From JBBQER01 sp052148155 (lineage in GTDB: Bacteria > Actinomycetota > Acidimicrobiia > IMCC26256 > PALSA-610), in assembly GCA_052148155.1 (NCBI GenBank), contig JBKQIY010000119.1, forward strand, positions 1-16,699: DNA of 16,699 nt. Direction: 5' to 3'. Below are positions 1-6,667 of this stretch, piece by piece. The notes under the pieces were generated by a model. That model made no database searches. It worked only from the letters and a program-made list of their open reading frames with translations, and was not told where the DNA came from. Both the position numbers and the translations under genes were made by a program. Numbering within the stretch: position 1 is the stretch's first letter; every line of letters starts with the position of its first letter.

Positions 1-339
1 GCCGCGCCCGACCGACCGATCGTCGCCATCACCGGCGACGGCGGATTCGGGCAATACCTCGCCGAACTGAACACCGCAGTGAAGTACCACATCCCGATCA
101 AGCACGTCCTCCTCAACAACGCGCAACTCGGCAAAATCTCCAAGGAACAGCGCGCGGCCGAATGGGACGTGTGGCAGACGTCGCTGCACAACCCTAACTT
201 TGCCGAATACGCACTGGTATGCGGGGCACACGGAACGCGAGTGACGTCACCGAACGAGCTCGACGACGCGCTGACCGCTGCATTCGCGCACGACGGACCT
301 GCGCTCGTCGAGGTCATGACCGACCCCGATCTCGTCTGA
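1..339 (+). CDS. Thiamine pyrophosphate-dependent enzyme, C-terminal part (5' end outside window)
   Basis: The frame is open from base 1 and ends at a TGA, giving the last 112 residues of a larger protein. The TPP-binding signature is visible: GDG at residues 12-14 and NN at 39-40, the spacing expected of the GDG-X(25-30)-NN motif in which the Asp and the second Asn hold the Mg2+-diphosphate. The flanking sequence (FGQYLAELNTA, then NNAQLGKI) resembles the pyruvate oxidase / acetolactate synthase-like family, so decarboxylation of a 2-oxo acid in the cytoplasm is likely. The substrate cannot be named because the N-terminal and FAD/central domains lie upstream. A pyruvate:quinone oxidoreductase-like role is my best inference. 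The next gene converges on it from the other strand. Confidence 0.9.
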   Translation, partial: AAPDRPIVAITGDGGFGQYLAELNTAVKYHIPIKHVLLNNAQLGKISKEQRAAEWDVWQTSLHNPNFAEYALVCGAHGTRVTSPNELDDALTAAFAHDGPALVEVMTDPDLV

Positions 340-483
340 CCGACAAGGTGCGACCGACGCGCGTGTTGCAGAGCGCGGGTCAGCTCCATCCGAGATCCTG
401 ATCGCAAAAGATCCTCTCGTCACGCGCAAATCTTGCCGGCGTCTGTGAGAACGCCGGATACCGGTCGGCGCGGGCAGGGCGAG

Positions 484-1152
484 CTACCGGCCAGGCTCGA
501 CGTTGCGCGCACTGATGAACGCTTGTGGGGTCGATTCGTGGTCGAGTTCGGGGTCGCGCACGGTTTGGGCTTGTGGCTTGAGGCCCGCCTCGACGAGTGA
601 TCGGGTGACCTCTTCCGGGCGGTGTCGGAAATATGTCAGCGACTGGCCGGTGCCGTACGCGTCGGTCCGGTGTACTGCCTCGCTCTGGCCGGCCTGGAAC
701 GCCACCAGGAGATGACCACCGTCGGAGAGCACCCGGTGGAGCTCGGAGAACACCTCGCGCAGATGCTCCGGCGCGGTGTGGATGATCGAATACCAACAGA
801 CAGCGCCGACGAGGGACCCGTCCTCAAACGGGAGTGCGCTGAGACGTCCCTCCACGAAGTGGATGTCGGGGTGCGCCCGCCGGGCGACGGTCAGCATCGC
901 GTGCGATATGTCGACACCAACAACGTGGAGCCCGTGGGCTGTCAGCCACGCCGCGACGCGTCCGGGCCCGCACCCGACGTCCGCGACGAGACCCGCGGAG
1001 AGGCCCACGAATTCGACGAACGCTGCGAGGAACGCCCGATCGAGAGGGCCCTCGAACGCTGCACTCAGGTCGATCCCGACCTGCTTCGCGTACTGCTCAG
1101 CGGTTGCGTCGTAGACGGCTCGCGCCGCCGACACATGGTCAGGCTCCGTCAC
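484..1152 (-). CDS. Class I SAM-dependent methyltransferase
   Basis: This is a 222-residue protein with the Methyltransf_11/25-type Rossmann fold. Motif I, DVGCGPG, is at residues 58-64. The acidic residue that binds the ribose of SAM is D81 in GVDIS. A typical motif around the conserved WYSIIH segment and a 'ELHRVLSDGGHLLVAF' post-motif follow. It should transfer a methyl group from S-adenosylmethionine to an unidentified small molecule in the cytoplasm. I place the start at the GTG at 1150-1152 because family members begin just before the YDATAEQYA segment. The frame stays open to 1230, but the added 26 residues (RSRSKPKHRGG...) look non-homologous. A GGAGG lies 25 bases upstream of this GTG, too far to be convincing, so the start is uncertain. 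The gene stands alone and converges on the TPP enzyme. Confidence 0.88.
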   Translation of the reverse strand: MTEPDHVSAARAVYDATAEQYAKQVGIDLSAAFEGPLDRAFLAAFVEFVGLSAGLVADVGCGPGRVAAWLTAHGLHVVGVDISHAMLTVARRAHPDIHFVEGRLSALPFEDGSLVGAVCWYSIIHTAPEHLREVFSELHRVLSDGGHLLVAFQAGQSEAVHRTDAYGTGQSLTYFRHRPEEVTRSLVEAGLKPQAQTVRDPELDHESTPQAFISARNVEPGR

Positions 1153-1554
1153 GCTGGCGAATCTAAACCGAGCCAGACCTCCGCGATGCTTCGGTTTCGA
1201 ACGCGACCGAACCTGCCCAAACGCCGCCACCGGGGCGTTGGCGATCGTGGCCGAGTGGGAAGAGCCTCAGGGATATCGTCGTCACCAGTACCGCAAGTTC
1301 TCACTTCCCCGATCGGGCCGGCAGGCCGCAGGTCCTCATCGCACCGGACAAGCCCGGCTCAACGGTGAGTCACCCCTGGTCCGGCGCGGCATGGGAATCC
1401 CGCGATTGCGTACCCAGCTGAACGTCGACCAGCCGGTATAACACCCATTTTGCACGTCACAGAACCAAGCGGCCGGAGTTGCCTAGCACGCCGGCACCGG
1501 GCATTTCGCGAACATGGCGGTCCGCCATTGTGGCGCGCGAGCGCGCACGTTCGA
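1153..1554. other. Intergenic stretch, no convincing gene
   Basis: These 400 bases separate two minus-strand genes. A plus-strand frame (GTG at 1247 to TAA at 1441, 64 codons) is open but has no ribosome-binding site, no recognisable motif and mixed codon use, so I do not call it. I saw no strong hairpin followed by a T-run. The methyltransferase promoter should lie near its left end. Confidence 0.5.
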
Positions 1555-2253
1555 TCAGCCTTCGCGTATCCACACGCGCAGTGGGCCCGCGATTTTGAAT
1601 CCAGCGCGTTGTGCGGCGGCTAGTTCGTCGCCAGACTCGTAGCCCACGAGGGTCGAGCTCGCGAACAGGGAGCGCGCGAGGGCGAGGCAACCAGACCAGC
1701 TCGCTGAGCTGATGTCCCCCTCCGCGAAGAAGTTGGAGATCCCGACGACATTCGAGGTGTGCGTGGCGATCGCACCAGCAACGATTCGGTCGTCCGACCG
1801 AGCGGCGAGCACCACGACCGAGTCGTGATCGACAACGTCCGCACGAAGCGCGTCCGTTGGTCCCTCGTCTCCGCGCCATGCCTCAACCCACGCCGCGAAG
1901 TCCTCGCGGTCGCGCACCAACCCCCAGTCGGGAGCGACCACCTTCGCCAACCGCCGCGATTTCGGACAGACGATCCATTGGGCGTCGAAGAGGACCCGGA
2001 ACCCGTAGCCGGTGAGATTGAGCGACGCGAAGCTGTCCTTGATCGAACAACCCATCGAGGAATCGATGCGCGCGAGCAACTCCGGAATCGAGAGATCGGG
2101 TACCAACGTGACAGCGTCGGGATAGTAGGGCGGCGTCCGTGTCGAGCTTGTCCACGCAACATCGTCGAACCGGGTCCGCGCACCGTGGGACCGGCAGATC
2201 ACGTCGCACCATTCGGCATTGTTGAGAGCCGCGATCGGGCGCCAGGACTTCAC
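1555..2253 (-). CDS. GNAT-like acetyltransferase domain protein
   Basis: This is a 232-residue soluble protein starting at a GTG. The N-terminal part begins with AEWCDVICRSHG and continues with a region resembling actinobacterial proteins that precede a GNAT fold. The C-terminal third (about residues 140-232) reads like the core of a Gcn5-related N-acetyltransferase: the strand VVVLAARSDDRIVAGAIA, a later helix rich in ALARSLF, and the closing AAAQRAGFKIAGPLRVWI, which matches the 'lGF...g...vw' end of many GNAT proteins. The usual R/Q-x-x-G-x-G/A acetyl-CoA loop is not clear, so activity and substrate are unknown. The first gene to its right is on the other strand, so 2254-2395 is a divergent promoter region. 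Assignment to GNAT is by pattern only. Confidence 0.68.
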   Translation of the reverse strand: MKSWRPIAALNNAEWCDVICRSHGARTRFDDVAWTSSTRTPPYYPDAVTLVPDLSIPELLARIDSSMGCSIKDSFASLNLTGYGFRVLFDAQWIVCPKSRRLAKVVAPDWGLVRDREDFAAWVEAWRGDEGPTDALRADVVDHDSVVVLAARSDDRIVAGAIATHTSNVVGISNFFAEGDISSASWSGCLALARSLFASSTLVGYESGDELAAAQRAGFKIAGPLRVWIREG

Positions 2254-2395
2254 CGGACCGAGTGTGCCAGTTCACGCGTACTCGGCACCCAGGTATCCTG
2301 AACGCGTCGTCCCATACCAACGCGGCCGGGCCATCCCAACCGATGCGATGCGCCGGAACTTCCTGAGCCCGGCCGGGTAAGCAAGAGTTGCAGGC

Positions 2396-2935
2396 ATGGC
2401 ATCACTGCTCGTCGTTACCGGCCCCCCGGGTGCCGGCAAGTCCACGGTCGCGCGTGTCCTGGCTGAGAGGTTCGATCCGAGCGTGCTCGTGGAGGGCGAC
2501 GCCTTTTTCGCGTTTCTAGCTCGCGGCGCCATCCCGCCATGGCTTCCCGAGTCAAACGGGCAGAATGAGATCGTTACGAAAGCGGCCGCTTCCGCGGCGG
2601 GCCGATACTCCGCCGGTGGATATACGACGGTGTACGACAGAGTCGTGAGTCCGTGGATCCTTCCGACGTTCCTTGCCGCGACAGGTCTCGATCGCATTGA
2701 CTACGTCGTCCTACAGCCGTCGGTCGAGCGGTGTCTCGACCGGGTAGCGACGCGCGAGGGACACGGCTTCACCGACGAACTCGCGACACGCAAGATGCAT
2801 CACGAGTTCGCGAACGCCGACATTCATCAACGCCACGTACTCGTCGACCCGCCGGATAGGCCAGAGCTCGTCGCCGAACTCGTCCTCGCCGCCCGAGACA
2901 CGGAGCTACTCGCATACAACCACAGCCGGTCATGA
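2396..2935 (+). CDS. P-loop (AAA/zeta-toxin/small kinase-like) NTPase
   Basis: This is a 179-residue cytoplasmic protein with a Walker A motif GPPGAGKS at residues 9-16 directly after the first beta strand. An acidic residue follows in VEGDAFFAFL, the position where small-molecule kinases bind Mg2+ or substrate. A conserved arginine-rich lid region (DRVATREGHGFTDELATRKMHHEF) is typical of P-loop kinases of the gluconate kinase / chloramphenicol phosphotransferase / AAA_33 type. It probably phosphorylates a small molecule, but no substrate can be named. The ATG has only a weak purine stretch (AAGAG) upstream. It is the only plus-strand gene in a minus-strand block and is divergent from the GNAT-like gene. 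A toxin kinase is possible, but no antitoxin partner is adjacent. Confidence 0.83.
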   Translation: MASLLVVTGPPGAGKSTVARVLAERFDPSVLVEGDAFFAFLARGAIPPWLPESNGQNEIVTKAAASAAGRYSAGGYTTVYDRVVSPWILPTFLAATGLDRIDYVVLQPSVERCLDRVATREGHGFTDELATRKMHHEFANADIHQRHVLVDPPDRPELVAELVLAARDTELLAYNHSRS

Positions 2936-3242
2936 CGGCGAACCTCGTGGAGCACCAAGCGAGGACGGTCGCGAGCGGCCCCGAACAGCCTTCCCAAAAC
3001 AACGTGAACCCCGCCCCGATCGCGGGACCGGGTCGATCTATCAGCGAACTCGATCATCGGGAGCTAACAACGTCGAGGGAGGCACTATTGCACTTCGCGT
3101 CGACCGTCGCAGAAGAATGCCCAGCGCTCTCTCATGTCAGTCAGCGGCAGACCCTCGACCCCGAACGGCCCCAGCACTCTCGCCGCCATACCTTGCAGCG
3201 CCCGTACCGAGTCAGACGCGACGGGTGATGCTCGAGTCTGGG
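2936..3242. other. Intergenic stretch with a possible short minus-strand coding remnant
   Basis: No complete gene is visible. On the minus strand, 3189-3085 reads as 34 codons ending in TAG, with high G/C at third positions and protein-like content (segments LGPFGVEGLPLTD and RERWAFFCDG). The frame remains open upstream into the end of the YqeY-like gene. It matches no family I recognise and has no clear ribosome-binding site. It could be the decayed end of a former gene. The rest of the gap shows nothing. Confidence 0.35.
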
Positions 3243-3587
3243 TCAGTGAGCGAGCAGCGTTTGCAGCGCTCGGACCTGGTCGCGAAGCGCATTGGTTTGC
3301 CCCAAGGTGTCATATCGCAGTGCATCCGCAGTGAGGTCTTGAATCTCGCCGTCCACGATGTCGAGGAGCTCCGTCAGAGCGCGGCGGGGCACATCGCCAG
3401 CGCCCAGACCTCGGATGCTGCCGGCGATCGGTCCCTGGACCATCATCCTCGACGTATCAGTCGCAATCGCTTCAGCGTTCGATATCGCCGACAACGCCGA
3501 GCGGAAGGCACTCACGGCGGCCTTGTCCCGCGCTTTCATTGCATCGGTAAGTGCTCCTTGCAGTCGATCGCGGATACCGGCGTTCAC
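3243..3587 (-). CDS. GatB/YqeY-like domain protein
   Basis: This is a 114-residue protein. Its N-terminus (DRLQGALTDAMKARDKAAVSAFRSALSAISNAEA) matches the conserved opening of the YqeY family, in which a long helix ends in R-x-ALSAI-x-NAE. The end (YDTLGQTNALRDQVRALQTLL) matches the second conserved helix pair of the shorter actinobacterial members. The classical family is about 150 residues, so this is a compact variant. YqeY resembles the tRNA-binding tail of GatB and is thought to act on aminoacyl-tRNA, but no function is proven. It lies head-to-tail with the chorismate mutase, 134 bases apart, and may share a transcript with it. Confidence 0.82.
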   Translation of the reverse strand: MNAGIRDRLQGALTDAMKARDKAAVSAFRSALSAISNAEAIATDTSRMMVQGPIAGSIRGLGAGDVPRRALTELLDIVDGEIQDLTADALRYDTLGQTNALRDQVRALQTLLAH

Positions 3588-3721
3588 GCAGGCGACGATA
3601 TCGACACGAGCTCAAGCTGTACAGAACGACCAGGCTCGGTGTCCGTGACGGCACCGTCCCATATCGACACCGCCGGGCTGACCCAGTGCGGCCGGGTGCG
3701 ACATGATCCTGCATGCTGGGG

Positions 3722-4027
3722 TTACGATTCGCTGTTCCCGAGGCGCTCCACCTCGAGCAATGTGAACGCATCGATCACCGACCGAAGAACCTGTCGGCCA
3801 ATCCGAGGATCGAGCCCCTTGCCCGCGGCGACTCTCTCGACTCTCGCGAGCATCTCGTCCTCGCGAGATCTGTCCACGACCGCCATGCCCTGCGCCCGTT
3901 TGTATCGCACCACTTCCTCAATGAGCCGCAGGCGCTCACGAAGAACATCGACGAGTTGATCGTCGAGAGCGTCCAGTTTCCGTCGCGTGTCCCGCAGGTC
4001 TGGACGACCAAACTCGCCAGTCGCCAT
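3722..4027 (-). CDS. Chorismate mutase, AroQ class (type II)
   Basis: This is a 101-residue all-helical protein of the AroQ fold, which converts chorismate to prephenate for phenylalanine and tyrosine synthesis in the cytoplasm. Active-site positions are recognisable against E. coli CM: an Arg in the first helix (R15/R16 in RRKLDALDDQLVDVL), R32 in LRERLRLI, K43 in VVRYKRAQG, D52, R55 and E56 in the VVDRSREDEML segment. The start is fixed by the ribosome-binding sequence GGAGGGG at 4037-4043, nine bases before the ATG; the frame is open further upstream but that extension is not homologous. It is a free-standing mutase with no fused dehydratase or dehydrogenase domain. No other aromatic biosynthesis gene is nearby. 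A relic of an unrelated gene abuts its 5' side. Confidence 0.9.
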   Translation of the reverse strand: MATGEFGRPDLRDTRRKLDALDDQLVDVLRERLRLIEEVVRYKRAQGMAVVDRSREDEMLARVERVAAGKGLDPRIGRQVLRSVIDAFTLLEVERLGNSES

Positions 4028-4036
4028 TGATGTCGT

Positions 4037-4043
4037 CCCCTCC
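4037..4043 (-). promoter_or_regulatory. Ribosome-binding site of the chorismate mutase gene
   Basis: The minus strand reads GGAGGGG here, nine bases before the ATG at 4025-4027. It decides the start, since the frame stays open to 4180. Confidence 0.75.
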
Positions 4044-4053
4044 ACAGTCGTCC

Positions 4054-4155
4054 GTCGGCCGACGTCCCATTCCGTGCTGCAACGGGTTCCGTCTGCGGGA
4101 CGGGCTGATCGCGGAGTACCGAAGCTACATCGACACAACCCCCGTGTACGCGCAG
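4054..4155 (+). pseudogene. C-terminal remnant of an NTF2/SnoaL-like protein
   Basis: The plus-strand frame encodes GRRPIPCCNGFRLRDG then LIAEYRSYIDTTPVYA, which is the hallmark end of the nuclear transport factor 2 / SnoaL-like family (pattern '...PccNvFRlrDGlIaeYR.Y.D..PlyA'). The family is normally 120-150 residues, and only about the last 35 are here. The upstream part of the gene is missing: the sequence to the left is the intact chorismate mutase on the other strand, so the break lies between about 4028 and 4054. The frame continues to a stop at 4411-4413 with no family resemblance. It has no start signal of its own, so I read it as a deletion relic. The assignment rests on pattern recognition only. 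Confidence 0.72.
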
Positions 4156-4571
4156 GTCTCGCCTCGCCCCACAGCGGCAATGAGCATCGACGAAGAAGTC
4201 GAAGCCGAGCTCACCACGGCCCGGCCGAGCCACGAATGCGGCCGGCCGTACGCTGGTCGAGAGATGTCGGATCTTGCCGTCGCGCGCTCAGAAGGACAGA
4301 CGCCGCCGGCTAAGCCGACGACGTGTCCAACTTGCTCGTCGGCCAGCTCGTCGTTGCGGTGGGTCGCGTGCACGTCGCGACAAGTGAGTCAATCCGGCAT
4401 ACCCAGACGATAGCTACACCGACGCGGCGCTCGGCTTCGCCAACCCATGACTTCGCACACGGCTCCTAGCTGCGGGTTGTTCCGCCGAGCGGCCGGTAGC
4501 TCATCGCCGCGTCTGAACGTTGACGCTTGGAGACGGGCCGCTCCGCCGGGCAAATCCGACCGTCGCGCTGT
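4156..4571. other. Intergenic stretch, no convincing gene
   Basis: These roughly 415 bases lie between the SnoaL-like relic and the small membrane peptide. Open frames exist on both strands but none has a ribosome-binding site or recognisable domain. I see no terminator-like hairpin with a T-run and no repeat. Confidence 0.5.
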
Positions 4572-4763
4572 TTAGTACGGCTTCAGGGTCTGATCGCGTT
4601 GGGTGGGGTGCCGCCAGGCGGAAATGGCTCCCAGGACGGCGAGGAGTACGAGCGCGACTGCTGCGCCGACCACAGCCCCGGTCAGGTAGGTGGACGCGGA
4701 TCCCGCGGCGGCACCGACGCCCCAGGCGGTGAGAACAACGATCACGATCATGAATAGCGGCAC
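4572..4763 (-). CDS. Small two-helix membrane protein (paralogue of 14267-14494)
   Basis: This is a 63-residue peptide made of two predicted transmembrane helices (about residues 3-22 and 28-49) separated by a small GS-containing turn, with a short polar tail (AWRHPTQRDQTLKPY). I chose the GTG at 4761-4763 because GGGAGG sits four bases upstream and because the product then begins MP, like its look-alike at 14267. The frame could also start at the GTG at 4784. It shares with that second peptide the pattern VGAAAGS, then a Leu/Val/Ala helix, then AWR followed by a Gln/Asp-rich polar tail. It should sit in the cytoplasmic membrane. No function is known to me. Confidence 0.68.
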   Translation of the reverse strand: MPLFMIVIVVLTAWGVGAAAGSASTYLTGAVVGAAVALVLLAVLGAISAWRHPTQRDQTLKPY

Positions 4764-4917
4764 CGTTCCTCCCAGATTGATCACGCCAGCATCTCAGGAT
4801 CTTACGGTAGGTATAGCCGCGAGACGCGACGGTTGACAGTCGGCCTCGGAGTGTTCGTGCCAGCCACCTGCCGAGCCGTCTTTCCGAGGGGGCGCATGGT
4901 GGCGCTCGACGCGATTT

Positions 4918-5281
4918 CTAGGCGTACGCGTGGGTGACGATGGACCAGCTCGTGCCGTTCCAGTGTTCGATGGTGTTGGAGCCTGCGGCGTAACAGTTGG
5001 TGGTGCTGACGCACGAGATATCGACGAGGACGCTGTGAACGCCGGGGGACGGTGGTTGGGCGACGATCGTCGATTTTTGTTCCGTTCCACCGTTCCGCGA
5101 GTTCCTGTTGGAGGTCGCGGCCGGCGACGACGAGACAGTTCGTGCTGGTGGTGCAGGACACAGCGTTGAGGTCGATGAAGCCGTCGGGACTGACGGAGAT
5201 CGTCCAGTGCTTGCCGTTCCACTGGTCGGTGATGGCTTGGTCAGCGGCGTCGGAGCCGGATAGTTTGAGGCGTCCCAACAC
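4918..5281 (-). pseudogene. Frameshifted fragment of a WNG...W / SC...C repeat surface protein
   Basis: Two minus-strand frames together encode parts of a repeat found in secreted actinobacterial proteins, about 45 residues per unit with the pattern WNG..W......L..VSC.S...C...G. From 5281 the first frame gives DQWNGKHWTISVSPDGF, then NAVSCTTSTNCLVVAG and ERWNGTK. It then loses the pattern at a run of five T (plus strand 5074-5078). The next frame restores it with IVAQPPSPGVHSVLVDISC, STTNCYAAG and EHWNGTSWSIVTHAYA, ending in TAG at 4918-4920. Dropping one base of the homopolymer joins the two. No signal peptide or proper start is present, since the frame is closed by a TGA at 5336-5338. Only about two repeats remain, whereas full proteins carry many. 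Confidence 0.8.
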
Positions 5282-5335
5282 GAACCAAGGGTAGGACGAA
5301 CCCCGCGTTCCGATTCTGAGCGCGCAAGATCTGCA

Positions 5336-5709
5336 TCATCCCGATCGTTGCGTTTTCCGAGCAGTATTGCGATGAGCGATAATTGTGCTGTGAAGACCGC
5401 GAGCCTGCGGCGCAGATTTGGTGACCGGCTCGACATCGTTCCCGACGACGACATCGTCATCGCCCCGGACTGAGATCATTCCGAGCGAATTTCGCACTCT
5501 TTAGTTAGGCTACGGCGCAACGACGCGAGGAGCGGATCGCGGAGCGCAAGTCGGGAGGCGACCTTCGCGTCCACGCCCGCACAATGTGGCCGGCAGCTTG
5601 CATCCGGACGTCATCCCCGTGGAAGTGATTGCACGGCGTCAGACGGTGAGTGAACTTCGCGCCGGACTGGTCACTGAAGAGTGCGACGAGCGTTGAGCCT
5701 TCGGAGCAG
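5336..5709. other. Intergenic stretch with two short coding-like frames
   Basis: No whole gene is recognised. On the plus strand, ATG 5372 to TGA 5473 encodes 33 residues (segment LRRRFGDRLDIVPDDDIVI) whose later codons end almost always in G or C. It could be a very small gene or the tail of a lost one. On the minus strand, the frame ending in TAA at 5505 carries protein-like content around 5690-5560 (HRLTPCNHFHGDDVRMQAAG) with G/C-rich third positions. Neither has a clear ribosome-binding site or family match. Both fit the picture of gene debris in this part of the window. Confidence 0.3.
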
Positions 5710-6348
5710 TCACCTTGGGTATTCGGGGTTGGCGAGCAGGCCGAGCGCTTCGAGTTCGCGACGGAGGGCTTCGGCGTTCGCGAATCGGTGGACGCGCATC
5801 CCGATCTCGCGTGCGGTCTGGACGTGCATCGGGCTGTCATCGATGAAGAGCGTGGTTGCGGTGTCGAGCTGATATCGGTCCAGGAGAAGGTGGAAGATCG
5901 CCGGGTCGGGCTTGGCGACACCTTCCGCACCGGACACGACGATCCCCGCGAACGATGCGAGGAACGAGAACCGTTCTCTCGCCCGTGTGAACGCATCGTC
6001 TGGCCAATTCGTCAACGCAAAACACGGCACCGACCGGTCGCATAGCTCTCGAAGGATCTCGACCGTCGGTTCAATCGCTCCGGCGACCATCTCATCTTCT
6101 CGCGCCCACGCCATGATCTGCGTTCCGTAGTGCGGGTACTGGACGACGAGTTCAGGCAACGTTTCCGTCATCGAGCGGCCCAGATCGTGCTGATAGTGCC
6201 ACTCCATCGTGCACACGGAACCGAGGAACGCCTCCATCTCGTCGTCACTGTCGAACAGCGAGCGGTAGAGATAGCGCGGATTCCAGTCGATCAGTACACC
6301 ACCGAGATCGAACACGACAGCATCAACAGCGGGTCGCGGGACGGCCAC
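5710..6348 (-). CDS. HAD-superfamily hydrolase (DLGGVL type phosphatase)
   Basis: This is a 212-residue cytoplasmic protein starting at GTG. HAD motif I is VVFDLGGVLIDW with nucleophile D14; the second Asp of the classical DxD is replaced by Gly (D-L-G), as in the YihX/epoxide-hydrolase-N-like subfamily, where the acid/base residue differs. Motif II is the LTN at 112-114, motif III the Lys of AKPDP (K146), and motif IV is FIDDSPMHV (D170, D171). The alpha-helical cap lies between residues 20 and 90 (subfamily IA). The likely role is removal of phosphate from a small sugar phosphate or nucleotide; the substrate is unknown. It stands alone, with 361 bases to the relic on its left-hand side that partly look like decayed coding DNA. 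Confidence 0.88.
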   Translation of the reverse strand: MAVPRPAVDAVVFDLGGVLIDWNPRYLYRSLFDSDDEMEAFLGSVCTMEWHYQHDLGRSMTETLPELVVQYPHYGTQIMAWAREDEMVAGAIEPTVEILRELCDRSVPCFALTNWPDDAFTRARERFSFLASFAGIVVSGAEGVAKPDPAIFHLLLDRYQLDTATTLFIDDSPMHVQTAREIGMRVHRFANAEALRRELEALGLLANPEYPR

Positions 6349-6667
6349 CGGTCCATCATGCCGGACTCGGCCTTCCTCTCACGCCAACACAGCCGGGAGG
6401 CGCATGATCCGCGCCGTTCCCTCCCCGCCAGGTGCCCCATGTACAACAGGACGATCCGTCAAGGCGATGTCGTCTGATGGCTCCAGGCTGGCGTGTCGGA
6501 ACATCGGGCCTGTCGGGCGAAGCCGTTTGCGTTCTACTGGGCGCGGACCCCCGCTGGACCGCTCCGGTACCCGGGTCCAGCAGTACGTCGACTCGGACGA
6601 CCACTGCTGAACGAAGGACGCGATCCCGGTCGGGGCCGCGCCAAGGTATTACGTCTCCGCAGGCCCA
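6349..6667. other. Intergenic stretch, nothing recognised
   Basis: This 320-base gap lies between the HAD gene and the nitrilase-like gene, both on the minus strand. Open frames in it have no ribosome-binding site and no motif I recognise. I see no convincing hairpin or promoter. Confidence 0.5.

Noticed and set aside
622..1368. 248-codon plus-strand frame opposite the first methyltransferase
   Set aside because: It is a shadow of a gene with intact SAM motifs.
2396..4027. P-loop kinase, YqeY-like and chorismate mutase as a toxin-antitoxin or defence cluster
   Set aside because: The genes are on different strands with wide spacing and have housekeeping-type domains. No nuclease, sensor or antitoxin partner is visible.
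4830..4860. TTGACAG resembling a -35 box on the plus strand
   Set aside because: There is no acceptable -10 at 16-18 bases and no plus-strand gene downstream.
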